In this document: positions 1 to 6,506 of the stretch, piece after piece
How the letters are laid out: each line of letters begins with the position of its first letter
How positions within the stretch are numbered: the first letter of the stretch is position 1
NCBI GenBank assembly: GCA_021805405.1
Contig: JAJZFK010000055.1
Span: 1-8,130 of the forward strand
Source: a bacterium
GTDB lineage: Bacteria; Armatimonadota; Chthonomonadetes; Chthonomonadales; Chthonomonadaceae
DNA: 8,130 nt
Direction: 5' to 3'
The notes under the pieces: model-generated
Database searches by the model: none
What the model was told of the DNA's origin: nothing
The model's input: only the letters and a program-made list of their open reading frames with translations
Translations under genes and position numbers: made by a program

Positions 1-531
1 CTTCAGCACGTTTATGCCGCTTGCAGCCGCTGCCGACGGCTTTTCACCGCATGCGCGTATTTCTAAACCTGCACGGGTTTTGAAAAGTATGTACCAGGCA
101 CCAGCAACGGCGACAAGAGTGAATGGCGTTAATACGGGTATGGTATGAAACATGTAAGGCAGCTCTCCAGTTGTTGCTGCATGTGTGGCAAATAGTAACC
201 GGAACAGGGTACCAGTAGCACCCATGGCAAACAGGTTAAGCACCACACCTACTACAACCTGGTCTGCGGCACCATATATCGTGAACGCGCTAAACAGAGC
301 AGCCATTAGGGCACCGGTTATAATAGCGGCACAAAGACCAAGCCACGGACTATGAGTAGTGTATGTGGTTATTGTTGCTGCAAATGCGCTACTGAGGAGG
401 ATTCCTTCCAGCCCCACGTTCACTACGCCACTCCGTTGTACAAGTACTTCGCCTGCGGCTGCGAAGATAAGTGGTGTTGCCGCTTTTGCCGCTGATCCTG
501 TCAGGCTGCCGGCTAATCCAGTTACATCCAT
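1..531 (-). CDS. ABC transporter permease, NupQ/YufQ type (nucleoside importer), 3' end cut by the window edge
   Basis: This is the N-terminal 177 residues of an inner-membrane permease of the BPD_transp_2 family, the second channel subunit of BMP-type nucleoside importers. The reading frame is open from the ATG at 531 to the left edge with no stop, so the C-terminal part lies outside the window. Family hallmarks, read by eye, are a GEVLVQRSGVVNVGLEG segment near residues 27-43, a GAADQVVVGVVLNL segment in the middle, and the cytoplasmic loop RAGLEIRACGEKPSAAAASGI near the cut, which matches the usual R-x-G-L-x-x-R-A-x-G-E-x-P pattern that contacts the ATPase. Hydrophobic stretches alternate with these loops as expected. 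The start is supported by an AGGAGGGG purine run at 543-550, 11 nt upstream; a second ATG at 527 reads straight into TAA. It follows the first permease by 6 nt, so the two are almost certainly co-translated. Family is clear; transported nucleoside is inferred from neighbours. Confidence 0.92.
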   Translation of the reverse strand, partial: MDVTGLAGSLTGSAAKAATPLIFAAAGEVLVQRSGVVNVGLEGILLSSAFAATITTYTTHSPWLGLCAAIITGALMAALFSAFTIYGAADQVVVGVVLNLFAMGATGTLFRLLFATHAATTGELPYMFHTIPVLTPFTLVAVAGAWYILFKTRAGLEIRACGEKPSAAAASGINVLK

Positions 532-537
532 AGCGAG

Positions 538-1644
538 TTAGTCCCCTCCTGTTGCCAATTGCGATCTACCACGCCACGCTCTAAAGCCCACAACAGCTAT
601 TACCGCTGCAGCCAGCAGAACATCAGCTACTACGGATGGTACTCCCACGGTGCGCTCGGCGCTGTTAGTTCCTGCAGTTAACGCCCCAAAGAATATCGCT
701 GAAAGGAGCGTTCCGCCTGGTGTTAGACCACCCATAAGCGCAACCGGAATAGCACTGTAGCCCCATCCCGGCGAGAACTGCTGGTCGAGACGGGCACTTA
801 CACCCAGAAGCTGGACAGATCCCGCAAGGCCGCAGAGGGCACCAGAGAAAATCATTGCTGTTATGCGAACCCGTGCAATGGAGAATCCAGCCGTTCGTGC
901 TGCATCTGCATTATGTCCGGTTAAGCGCAAAGCAAATCCAGACCGAGTTCTGTAGAGCCATACTGCAGTAATAGGTACTGCGGCCAGGGCTATGAGCACA
1001 CCCGTGTGCAGTCTGGCTGTTATCCCTCCCGTCCAAGTGGCGGGGAGTATGTGCGCGAAAAGCACAGGATCTGGCAACAGCGCGGTTTCGGGCCCGCTGT
1101 GCGAAGGTTCTTGTAGCGGCCCAAGGACCGCAGCACCAACAAGGTACAGCGCAATGTAATTAAGCATGATGGTGCTTATAACTTCTTGCACATTTCGTGC
1201 AGTTCGCAACCAGCCTGCTATGCCCCCCCAGAGAGCGCCACCAGCCACAGAGGCAGCAATCATGAGCAGTGTTACCATTGGGGCTGGTAGGCTGCCGGTA
1301 AACCTGTAAACGGTCATCGCTGCAAGCGCTCCAATAAGAAGCTGCCCCTCACCCCCAATAGAAAACATGCCTGCCTGCCACGCTACCAAAACTCCCAAGC
1401 CTGTAAGAATTAGTGGAACGGCTTCTACGAACGTCTCGGAGAGCGCATAAAGGTGACCATACTGCCATCCGCCGAATGCACCATCAGCTATGGCTGGAAG
1501 TGCTGTTTTAGCCTTGAGGCCAAATATAGTGAGCGTAACCGCAAGCAGCAGAAGAAACGAGAGGGCCGCGCCTGTAACTTGAAGCAGCAGCCGCGCAAGG
1601 CGAAAGGACACTGAGCGCCTTTTGGGTGAGTCAGGTTGGGTCAT
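538..1644 (-). CDS. ABC transporter permease, NupP/YufP type (nucleoside importer)
   Basis: A complete 368-residue polytopic membrane protein of the BPD_transp_2 family, the first permease subunit of a BMP/NupOPQ-like nucleoside importer. After a short basic N-terminus (PKRR, residues 7-10) there is a first membrane helix at about 23-42. Family signatures follow: GMFSIGGEGQLLIGA (92-106), EVISTIMLNYIA (154-165), the coupling loop RTRSGFALRLTGHNADAARTAG (232-253), and GWGYSAIPVALMGGLTPGG (293-311). Length is normal for NupP-like proteins. The ATG overlaps the stop of the ATPase gene by 4 nt (ATGA), a classic translational-coupling arrangement, with an AGGA about 9 nt upstream. It would dimerise with the next permease to form the pore. 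Nucleoside specificity is inferred from the lipoprotein and deaminase neighbours; the paralogous carbohydrate permeases of the same family remain a less likely alternative. Confidence 0.93.
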   Translation of the reverse strand: MTQPDSPKRRSVSFRLARLLLQVTGAALSFLLLLAVTLTIFGLKAKTALPAIADGAFGGWQYGHLYALSETFVEAVPLILTGLGVLVAWQAGMFSIGGEGQLLIGALAAMTVYRFTGSLPAPMVTLLMIAASVAGGALWGGIAGWLRTARNVQEVISTIMLNYIALYLVGAAVLGPLQEPSHSGPETALLPDPVLFAHILPATWTGGITARLHTGVLIALAAVPITAVWLYRTRSGFALRLTGHNADAARTAGFSIARVRITAMIFSGALCGLAGSVQLLGVSARLDQQFSPGWGYSAIPVALMGGLTPGGTLLSAIFFGALTAGTNSAERTVGVPSVVADVLLAAAVIAVVGFRAWRGRSQLATGGD

Positions 1645-3218
1645 ACCCTGGTGTCCTGGTTACTTTCTGTGTTGATGGCACCACCTAACAGCAATCCAAT
1701 ATCCTCGGCCGACCGACCGCGTATCTCGTATTCCTGAAGTGATCCACGGGTGATTATCGCTGTTCTATGGGAGATGGCAGCAATTTCATCAATGTCTGTA
1801 GAGAGAACTACTACCGCAGCACCACGGTTGCTGGCACCCGTTAGCTGATCATGAACGTATCGTGCAGCACCAATATCCAGGCCCCTTGTAGGATTGACCG
1901 CGACAATTAGTTCTGGCTCCGAATAGAGCGCGCGTGCGGCAACAATCTTCTGCTGATTGCCCCCTGAAAGCGAGGAAACAGGGGTCGCGAGGCCCGCAGA
2001 TCGAATGTCGAACTGCGTGACAAGGTTAGCCGCCATCGTACGGAGTTTTCTCTGCGCCAGAAATGGCCCCTTCGTGAAAGATCTGCTCTGCACGGCCTGA
2101 AAAAGGAGATTGTCCTGCACAGACATCCTTGTAGCGAGCCCGTCTTTACGCCTGTCTTGCGGAATATATCCCACAGTGGGTGATATTCCAGGTTCGAATT
2201 TATTGCCTCGCCAGAGTATCGCACCGGATGTCATGGGGCGAAGACCCACGAGGAGCTCGGCAAGCTCGTTCTGACCATTGCCATCTACGCCGCCAATACC
2301 AAATATTTCGCCGGCAGCAACTGTCAGGTTTACATTACTTAGAACCTGTTCGCCGCGGTCACCATTCGCGGCGACCATCTCCAGCTTCAACACAGTCGCA
2401 TGTTCGCGCGCATGAATATGCTGATTTTGGTCAACATCGCTTCGTTTACCACTAGCCAAGGTTTCACCTACCATCCAGGAAGCAAGTTCGCGCTCGTTGG
2501 TTTGGGAAGCTGCGCTAACAGCAACGACTTTACCCCGCCTAAGCACAGTGATATCGTCGGCAACAGCTAGGATTTCCGCCAGCTTGTGAGCGATAAGAAC
2601 TACCGTACAACCGCCTTGCTTGAGCACCCGGAGTACTCGAAAGAGGTCGTCTATTTCGTTCGCGCTGAGAACTGCGGTAGGCTCATCGAATATGACTATA
2701 CGTGCACCTGTTGCGAGCGCCTTAACAATCTCGATTCGCTGCTGCATACCCACGGGCAAACCACCGGTGATTGCAAGAGGATCTAGTTTCCAGCCTAATT
2801 GTTCAGCCTTCAACATGGCATTGCGGCTTGAGCGATCCGTACTATACGGCGTTAAATGCCTGCTTGCCGTTGTATCTAACGATAGGTTCTCCGCGACTGT
2901 AAACGCTGGGACCAGCGTGAAATGTTGATGAACCATTGCGATAGAGCAGGCACGTGCATCGGCCGGTTTCCTAAAATCCCGGGTCGTGCCAAATACCTCT
3001 AGCGTACCGCTAGTTGCGCGCAGCAGCCCCGCCAGGATGTTCATTAAGGTAGACTTGCCTGCGCCGTTTTCCCCCAGTATGGCGTGCACTACGCCACATT
3101 CCACGCGTACATTAACCTGGTCGAGGGCGATTGTTTGCCCAAAACGACGGGTTAAGTCCTGCGTGAGGATTGCCGGTACCACGGACTGTTGCTCGCTACT
3201 GCTAGATGCAATGGTCAT
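1641..3218 (-). CDS. ABC transporter ATP-binding protein, double NBD, NupO/YufO type
   Basis: A 525-residue cytoplasmic ATPase with two nucleotide-binding domains in one chain, the form that energises BMP nucleoside importers and RbsA/MglA-type sugar importers. NBD1: Walker A GENGAGKST (49-57), Q-loop VHQHF (96-100), signature LPVGMQQ (154-160), Walker B IVIFDEPTA (174-182), H-loop His211. NBD2: Walker A is degenerate, GVDGNGQ (310-316), lacking the lysine; signature LSGGNQQK (417-424); Walker-B region LIVAVNPTRGLD (437-448). The degenerate NBD2 P-loop is normal in this family and not damage. The N-terminus carries about 14 extra low-complexity residues rich in Ser and Gln before the first domain. 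The ATG overlaps the stop of the BMP gene by 4 nt (ATGA) and has only a weak purine-rich sequence upstream, so translation is probably coupled. The BMP lipoprotein gene next door argues for a nucleoside rather than a sugar cargo. Confidence 0.95.
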   Translation of the reverse strand: MTIASSSSEQQSVVPAILTQDLTRRFGQTIALDQVNVRVECGVVHAILGENGAGKSTLMNILAGLLRATSGTLEVFGTTRDFRKPADARACSIAMVHQHFTLVPAFTVAENLSLDTTASRHLTPYSTDRSSRNAMLKAEQLGWKLDPLAITGGLPVGMQQRIEIVKALATGARIVIFDEPTAVLSANEIDDLFRVLRVLKQGGCTVVLIAHKLAEILAVADDITVLRRGKVVAVSAASQTNERELASWMVGETLASGKRSDVDQNQHIHAREHATVLKLEMVAANGDRGEQVLSNVNLTVAAGEIFGIGGVDGNGQNELAELLVGLRPMTSGAILWRGNKFEPGISPTVGYIPQDRRKDGLATRMSVQDNLLFQAVQSRSFTKGPFLAQRKLRTMAANLVTQFDIRSAGLATPVSSLSGGNQQKIVAARALYSEPELIVAVNPTRGLDIGAARYVHDQLTGASNRGAAVVVLSTDIDEIAAISHRTAIITRGSLQEYEIRGRSAEDIGLLLGGAINTESNQDTRV

Positions 3219-4276
3219 TGTGTCTTCATGGGAACGACGAGTTTTCCGGATTTTATTGCCTGTTCTGCTGCATCTATTCTGGCTTGTAGGGAGGCTGGTA
3301 TGCGGGAAGCTAGCGCCGGATTTTCAATATAGCCGATGACACCCTGTGGCAAGCCATAGGGTGTATCAGTGGGCTTGAAAGTACCTGCCTCGGCCTGTTT
3401 AGCAATGCTAACAAATACTGGAGAGCAGTTGATTGGTGCACTTGCCAGTACCACTCCCGGAGCAGCGGAGTTCTGGTTGTTGTTGGTGCCCAGTGCGTAA
3501 ACGGGATGTGCAGCAGTACTCGCCTGCTGAACTGCATTGAAAACCCCCTGCGACGCGCTATCAAGATCCTGAATTATAACGTCCGCACCCTGCTGTATGA
3601 GAGGTTGTGTAGCTTGTGTAGCCTTGCCGATGTCTTCCCAATCGTTAGTATAGACTGGGTGCAGAATCGTGATATTTGGGTTCACGGCCTTAGCTCCCAG
3701 GGCAAAAGCAGAAAACACACTGCGAACTGGTGCTATTTCCTGCGCGCCAACCTCTGCAATTTTGCCGGTACGGCTCATACCGCCCGCTAGCATACCAAGA
3801 AGATACGCACCATCCTCAAGCTTGAAGACTATAGGCGTTACGTTAGCAGCCATTTTGTCTCCGGATGAGATGACAAACAGAGAGTTGGGGAATTGAGGTG
3901 CCATATGGAGCGCCGGTGCCTGATACTCTTCGCCGTGGCCAATAATGAGGTTGTAACCCTGCCCAGCATAGGCCCGAAGGTTATCCTGTTGCTGGCTGGG
4001 TGATACCGCCTGCTCTTTGATGGAGATACTGCTTGCCGGCAGGCTTAGGGCAGTTTGAACGTCGTGAACTGCTTCCACGGCATCCTGGTTCCAACCGTGG
4101 TCGGTGCCAGATCCGCTGAGTATTAACGCAACTTTGTAAGGCTTGCCTGCGGCTTGCTGGCCGGGTGCACCCGATGCTGCTTTTGCAGGAGCATTACTGC
4201 GCCCACAACCCGCGACTACCATGATACATGCAGATGAAACCAATAAGCCGACCCGATAACGAAATGATGCAGTCAT
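3215..4276 (-). CDS. BMP family (PnrA-like) nucleoside-binding lipoprotein
   Basis: A substrate-binding lipoprotein of the Bmp/PnrA/NupN family, which presents purine nucleosides to the NupOPQ-type transporter encoded directly downstream. With the ATG at 4276 it has 353 residues: a basic and hydrophobic signal peptide ending in a type-II lipobox V-A-G-C with the lipidated Cys at 24, an Ala/Gly/Gln-rich linker, then the mature domain. Visible family features are LILSGSGTDHGWNQDA (52-67), which aligns with the ligand-binding D-x-G/H-x-N loop, a FKLEDGAYLLGMLAG hinge segment (about 151-165), the TNDWEDIGKA segment (210-219) and GADVIIQDLDSASQGVF (230-246). I chose 4276 because AAAGGA lies 8 nt before it; an in-frame ATG at 4285 overlaps that ribosome site and would add three residues. 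The stop overlaps the ATPase start by 4 nt. Ligand class is well supported by family and context; the exact nucleoside is not. Confidence 0.92.
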   Translation of the reverse strand: MTASFRYRVGLLVSSACIMVVAGCGRSNAPAKAASGAPGQQAAGKPYKVALILSGSGTDHGWNQDAVEAVHDVQTALSLPASSISIKEQAVSPSQQQDNLRAYAGQGYNLIIGHGEEYQAPALHMAPQFPNSLFVISSGDKMAANVTPIVFKLEDGAYLLGMLAGGMSRTGKIAEVGAQEIAPVRSVFSAFALGAKAVNPNITILHPVYTNDWEDIGKATQATQPLIQQGADVIIQDLDSASQGVFNAVQQASTAAHPVYALGTNNNQNSAAPGVVLASAPINCSPVFVSIAKQAEAGTFKPTDTPYGLPQGVIGYIENPALASRIPASLQARIDAAEQAIKSGKLVVPMKTQ

Positions 4277-4284
4277 AGAAAACA

Positions 4285-4290
4285 TCCTTT
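4285..4290 (-). promoter_or_regulatory. Shine-Dalgarno AAAGGA for the BMP lipoprotein gene
   Basis: On the minus strand AAAGGA is followed by 8 nt and then ATG at 4276. An upstream in-frame ATG at 4285 shares its A with this site, leaving no spacer, so the ribosome site decides for the shorter protein. Confidence 0.75.
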
Positions 4291-4348
4291 AATGAGTTCG
4301 CATAGTTGAGGATTGCAATTCCCGTGTCGGAAATGAATTACGGTACAA

Positions 4349-4372
4349 GCACAATGAAGCTTCAGTGTGTGC
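4349..4372 (-). repeat. Imperfect inverted repeat around a TGAAGCTTCA palindrome
   Basis: Two nt after the deaminase stop codon, 5-bp arms GCACA and TGTGC flank a perfect 10-bp palindrome TGAAGCTTCA (4355-4364), with a small asymmetric internal loop (CAC against T or A). As RNA it can form a short hairpin; as DNA it could be an operator. It lacks a following U-tract, so an intrinsic terminator is unlikely. Confidence 0.4.
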
Positions 4373-4374
4373 AG

Positions 4375-5388
4375 TCATTTATTAATTATATCCCGTACAA
4401 TGGAATCTGGTGGTTCCGAATACGGCCAGGCAAATGCATGCCGGAAAGCTGCTGCCTGGCACCGCTTCAACTGTTCAAAATCAATAACGTCGAGGGTTAG
4501 CAGGTTTTCGTATTCAAACGGTAAGCGCACGTTGTGCAATCCTGGATTATCAGTGCAGATTGCGACGTCTACCCCTGCGTCTTCGCAGTTTCTAAATACT
4601 CGCCTTAGCGCCTCCAGGTCTGGTAGTGTGCCTGTCTTTAGGTAGGACGTTGGGCATACCTCAAGGCACTGATGACGTTTTGCTATTTCGAGAAGCAGGT
4701 CGGGTCGTTCCAATGCGACCTGTATACCGTGCCCAAGGCGGTTGAGATAGGGGAGAAACTCGGGATAGAAGCCGTTCTCGGTTTCAAAAAGATGGCAGGT
4801 GGTTTTGATACCACACTCCTGTGCCTTTTTGAACATGGCTACTAGTTCTGGTAGTCGATCCCTGTATAAGGTATCCGGGCCGGCCAGGTCTATACCGCAA
4901 ACGTCTTGAGGATTAGCGCGCGCAAGGTCGAGTATGGCGTCGTTTACTTCAGCAGGCAGGCGACTGTGCATGCACAAAATCTGTTTGAGTATGACGGGAT
5001 AGTCGTGAATATATGCAGCCTTGGCAATTGTCTCAACAATTTCACCCATCTGTTCAATACGCCGCGACTGCGACTGCTCCGGATCCGTCCGGTAGTAGGG
5101 AGTATGCCGAAGTTCAAGATAGAGTATGCCTTCAAAGACATAGGCACCCCGTACTAGCTTTGAGATAAAGTAGGCCAGGTTTTCGAACGTCTGCACTCTC
5201 TCAACCATTGTGTGCAGTTCAAGGAATTCGGTTAGCGAGGCACGGGGGCGGGTAATGAATGTCTCAAACTCGTCGTACTGCGGAAAGCGAGCCGCTAGCG
5301 GGTGGTTCTGGCGATGCAGAAATCGCCAGAATATACGCGGTGCTACCGCTCCTCCAAGGTGTCGATGTAACTCTGCATGAAGCGGCAT
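4375..5388 (-). CDS. add: Adenosine deaminase family protein
   Basis: A 337-residue metal-dependent amidohydrolase, expected to deaminate adenosine or a related aminopurine nucleoside to inosine (or its analogue) in the cytoplasm. By-eye alignment to the ADA family shows the metal ligands H8 and H10 (ELHRHLGG, 6-13), H199 and catalytic E202 in the HxxE motif (HLFE), catalytic H220 in RLGHG (217-221), CPTSYLKTG (245-253), metal ligand D280 in CTDNP (278-282), and the GIDLAGPD segment (165-172). Length is typical. Two positions differ from the mammalian pattern: the Asp of HxHLDG (which contacts the ribose 5'-OH in mouse ADA) is Gly12, and TDDP is TDNP. The second occurs elsewhere in the family; the first is less usual. 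ATG is 1 nt after the glycosyltransferase stop, with AGAGAGG 6 nt upstream. It precedes the nucleoside importer genes, supporting a salvage role. An altered substrate, such as a 5'-modified adenosine, is possible. Confidence 0.88.
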   Translation of the reverse strand: MPLHAELHRHLGGAVAPRIFWRFLHRQNHPLAARFPQYDEFETFITRPRASLTEFLELHTMVERVQTFENLAYFISKLVRGAYVFEGILYLELRHTPYYRTDPEQSQSRRIEQMGEIVETIAKAAYIHDYPVILKQILCMHSRLPAEVNDAILDLARANPQDVCGIDLAGPDTLYRDRLPELVAMFKKAQECGIKTTCHLFETENGFYPEFLPYLNRLGHGIQVALERPDLLLEIAKRHQCLEVCPTSYLKTGTLPDLEALRRVFRNCEDAGVDVAICTDNPGLHNVRLPFEYENLLTLDVIDFEQLKRCQAAAFRHAFAWPYSEPPDSIVRDIINK

Positions 5389-5389
5389 T

Positions 5390-6499
5390 TTAAACCTCTC
5401 TCATCTGCTTGAACAGCTTTTCATAAACGTCCATTGTCTTGTCGCACATCTGCTCTGCAGAGAAATTACGATGAACGTGGCACTTACCTGACTCAATGTA
5501 GGTTCGTCTGGTCGCTTCATGATTAATAAGGCTAACAATTGCATTAGCCAATGCCGCTTCGTTTTCAGGCTCTACCAGGCACCCAGCCTCTCCACCTTGA
5601 AGAGTTTCTACGAGACCTCCTGTACTGGATGCAACAATCACGCACCCCGCGTCCATAGCCTCCAGGGCCACGAGCGACTGCCCTTCCGCTCGCGACGGAA
5701 TGGCTGTAACTGTGGCACAGTGCATTAGTTCGCGAGGATTACTGACCTGCCCCAGGAATAATACTGTACCCGACAGGTTTAATGTATCGCATAATGCGTT
5801 AAGTTTGTGCAAATCTGGCCCTACGCCCGCTATTGCCACTACAACATTATTTATTTCATGGCGAATGACGGCGGCGCTGCGAACGAGTACATCAAATCCC
5901 TTTTCATGGGACAATCGGCCAACTGCTAAAACTACAGGCACATCTAGCGGAAGACCGTACCTTCTTCGTAGTTCGTCCTGCGAGTCAGTGGGCGCGGGCG
6001 CATACGTTACTCCGTTAGAGATTACTTCGATTTTGTGCGAAGCTATGCCCATTCCTAACAGCGACTGCTTCACAGCGCCAGTTACCGCAATGACTGTTTG
6101 CGCGTTCCGCAAGATCGGTGTTACCATCCCGTTCGTGATTACACCGGTAGGTGCAATGTTGTGTGCCGTAAACAGTGAGGGTAAGGCGGCGAGGCGTGCC
6201 GCCAGGCAGCCCGTAACAGCTGCGCTTAACCCGTGGCTGTGCACCACCATGGGGTTTACGCTTAGGTAACGTTTGAGCCGCAACAGCGCCTGAAGGGGTA
6301 GTGTTGCACCAAGTTGTCCGGTGGTACTAAAAGGCATAAAGGTCACACCATCCGGTATGTGCCCCTGCCAGGTTGAGGTGTCACCAAATAGGCAAAATTC
6401 TACACCGCGTTGCTGCATGCCGGTGAGCAGTTGGATAACGTGGTTGCGCATTCCACCTGCCATTGGCCGAGTTACTACCGCTACTCTCTTTGGGCTCAC
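5390..6499 (-). CDS. Glycosyltransferase, GT4 family (GT-B fold)
   Basis: A 369-residue predicted cytoplasmic or membrane-associated glycosyltransferase that would move a sugar from a nucleotide donor to an unknown acceptor. The N-terminal acceptor half begins with the first beta strand and GGM loop (RVAVVTRPMAGGMRNHV, 5-21), then VVHSHG (85-90) and TAHN (111-114). The C-terminal donor half has ISNGV (160-164), VGRLSHEKGFD (193-203), AGVGPD (224-229), LGQVSNPRELM (249-259) and the E-x7-E motif, E272 and E280, in RAEGQSLVALEAM (270-282), followed by STGGLVE (292-298). These are standard GT4 signatures. The start is GTG at 6499: the next in-frame ATG would delete the first strand, and a stop lies upstream at 6530-6532. 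No clear ribosome site is visible, so translation is probably coupled to moxR, whose TAA-TAG double stop lies just upstream. The acceptor cannot be told; a cell-envelope polysaccharide or glycolipid role is a guess. Confidence 0.9.
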   Translation of the reverse strand: MSPKRVAVVTRPMAGGMRNHVIQLLTGMQQRGVEFCLFGDTSTWQGHIPDGVTFMPFSTTGQLGATLPLQALLRLKRYLSVNPMVVHSHGLSAAVTGCLAARLAALPSLFTAHNIAPTGVITNGMVTPILRNAQTVIAVTGAVKQSLLGMGIASHKIEVISNGVTYAPAPTDSQDELRRRYGLPLDVPVVLAVGRLSHEKGFDVLVRSAAVIRHEINNVVVAIAGVGPDLHKLNALCDTLNLSGTVLFLGQVSNPRELMHCATVTAIPSRAEGQSLVALEAMDAGCVIVASSTGGLVETLQGGEAGCLVEPENEAALANAIVSLINHEATRRTYIESGKCHVHRNFSAEQMCDKTMDVYEKLFKQMREV

Positions 6500-6506
6500 C
6501 GTACTA

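Larger units (their letters stand above)
4277..4374 (-). other. 98-nt intergenic region between the deaminase and BMP genes
   Basis: This is the only sizeable gap in the window; all other junctions are at most 8 nt. It contains an imperfect inverted repeat just after the deaminase stop, a second small palindrome (ATTGCAAT at 4312-4319), and the BMP ribosome site. I see no convincing -35/-10 pair: TTGTGC, TTGTAC and TTGCAA occur, but none has a good -10 at 16-18 nt. No purine-riboswitch core could be recognised. It may hold a weak or regulated internal promoter or a processing site that raises expression of the binding lipoprotein; that is inference. Confidence 0.5.

Noticed and set aside
359..541. 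60-residue plus-strand frame
   Set aside because: It is opposite the second permease, whose conserved GLEG and RSGVVN segments are encoded on the minus strand here.
2255..2291. Damaged second ATP site in the ABC ATPase
   Set aside because: The missing Walker A lysine in the second domain is normal for NupO/RbsA-type double-domain ATPases, and the signature LSGGNQQK is intact.
2986..3339. 117-residue open frame on the plus strand
   Set aside because: It lies opposite the ABC ATPase Walker A region and the end of the BMP gene; no motif or credible ribosome site.
4349..4372. Intrinsic terminator after the deaminase gene
   Set aside because: The stem is short and interrupted and is followed by TTGTACCG, not a U-tract.
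4277..4374. Purine riboswitch before the nucleoside importer genes
   Set aside because: The context would suit one, but I could not find the paired helices and conserved core of the purine aptamer in 98 nt. A covariance-model search would settle it.
5700..6269. 189-residue open frame on the plus strand
   Set aside because: It is antisense to the glycosyltransferase gene, whose conserved motifs fill the same stretch; the plus-strand translation is Ser/Thr/Ala-rich without recognisable motifs.
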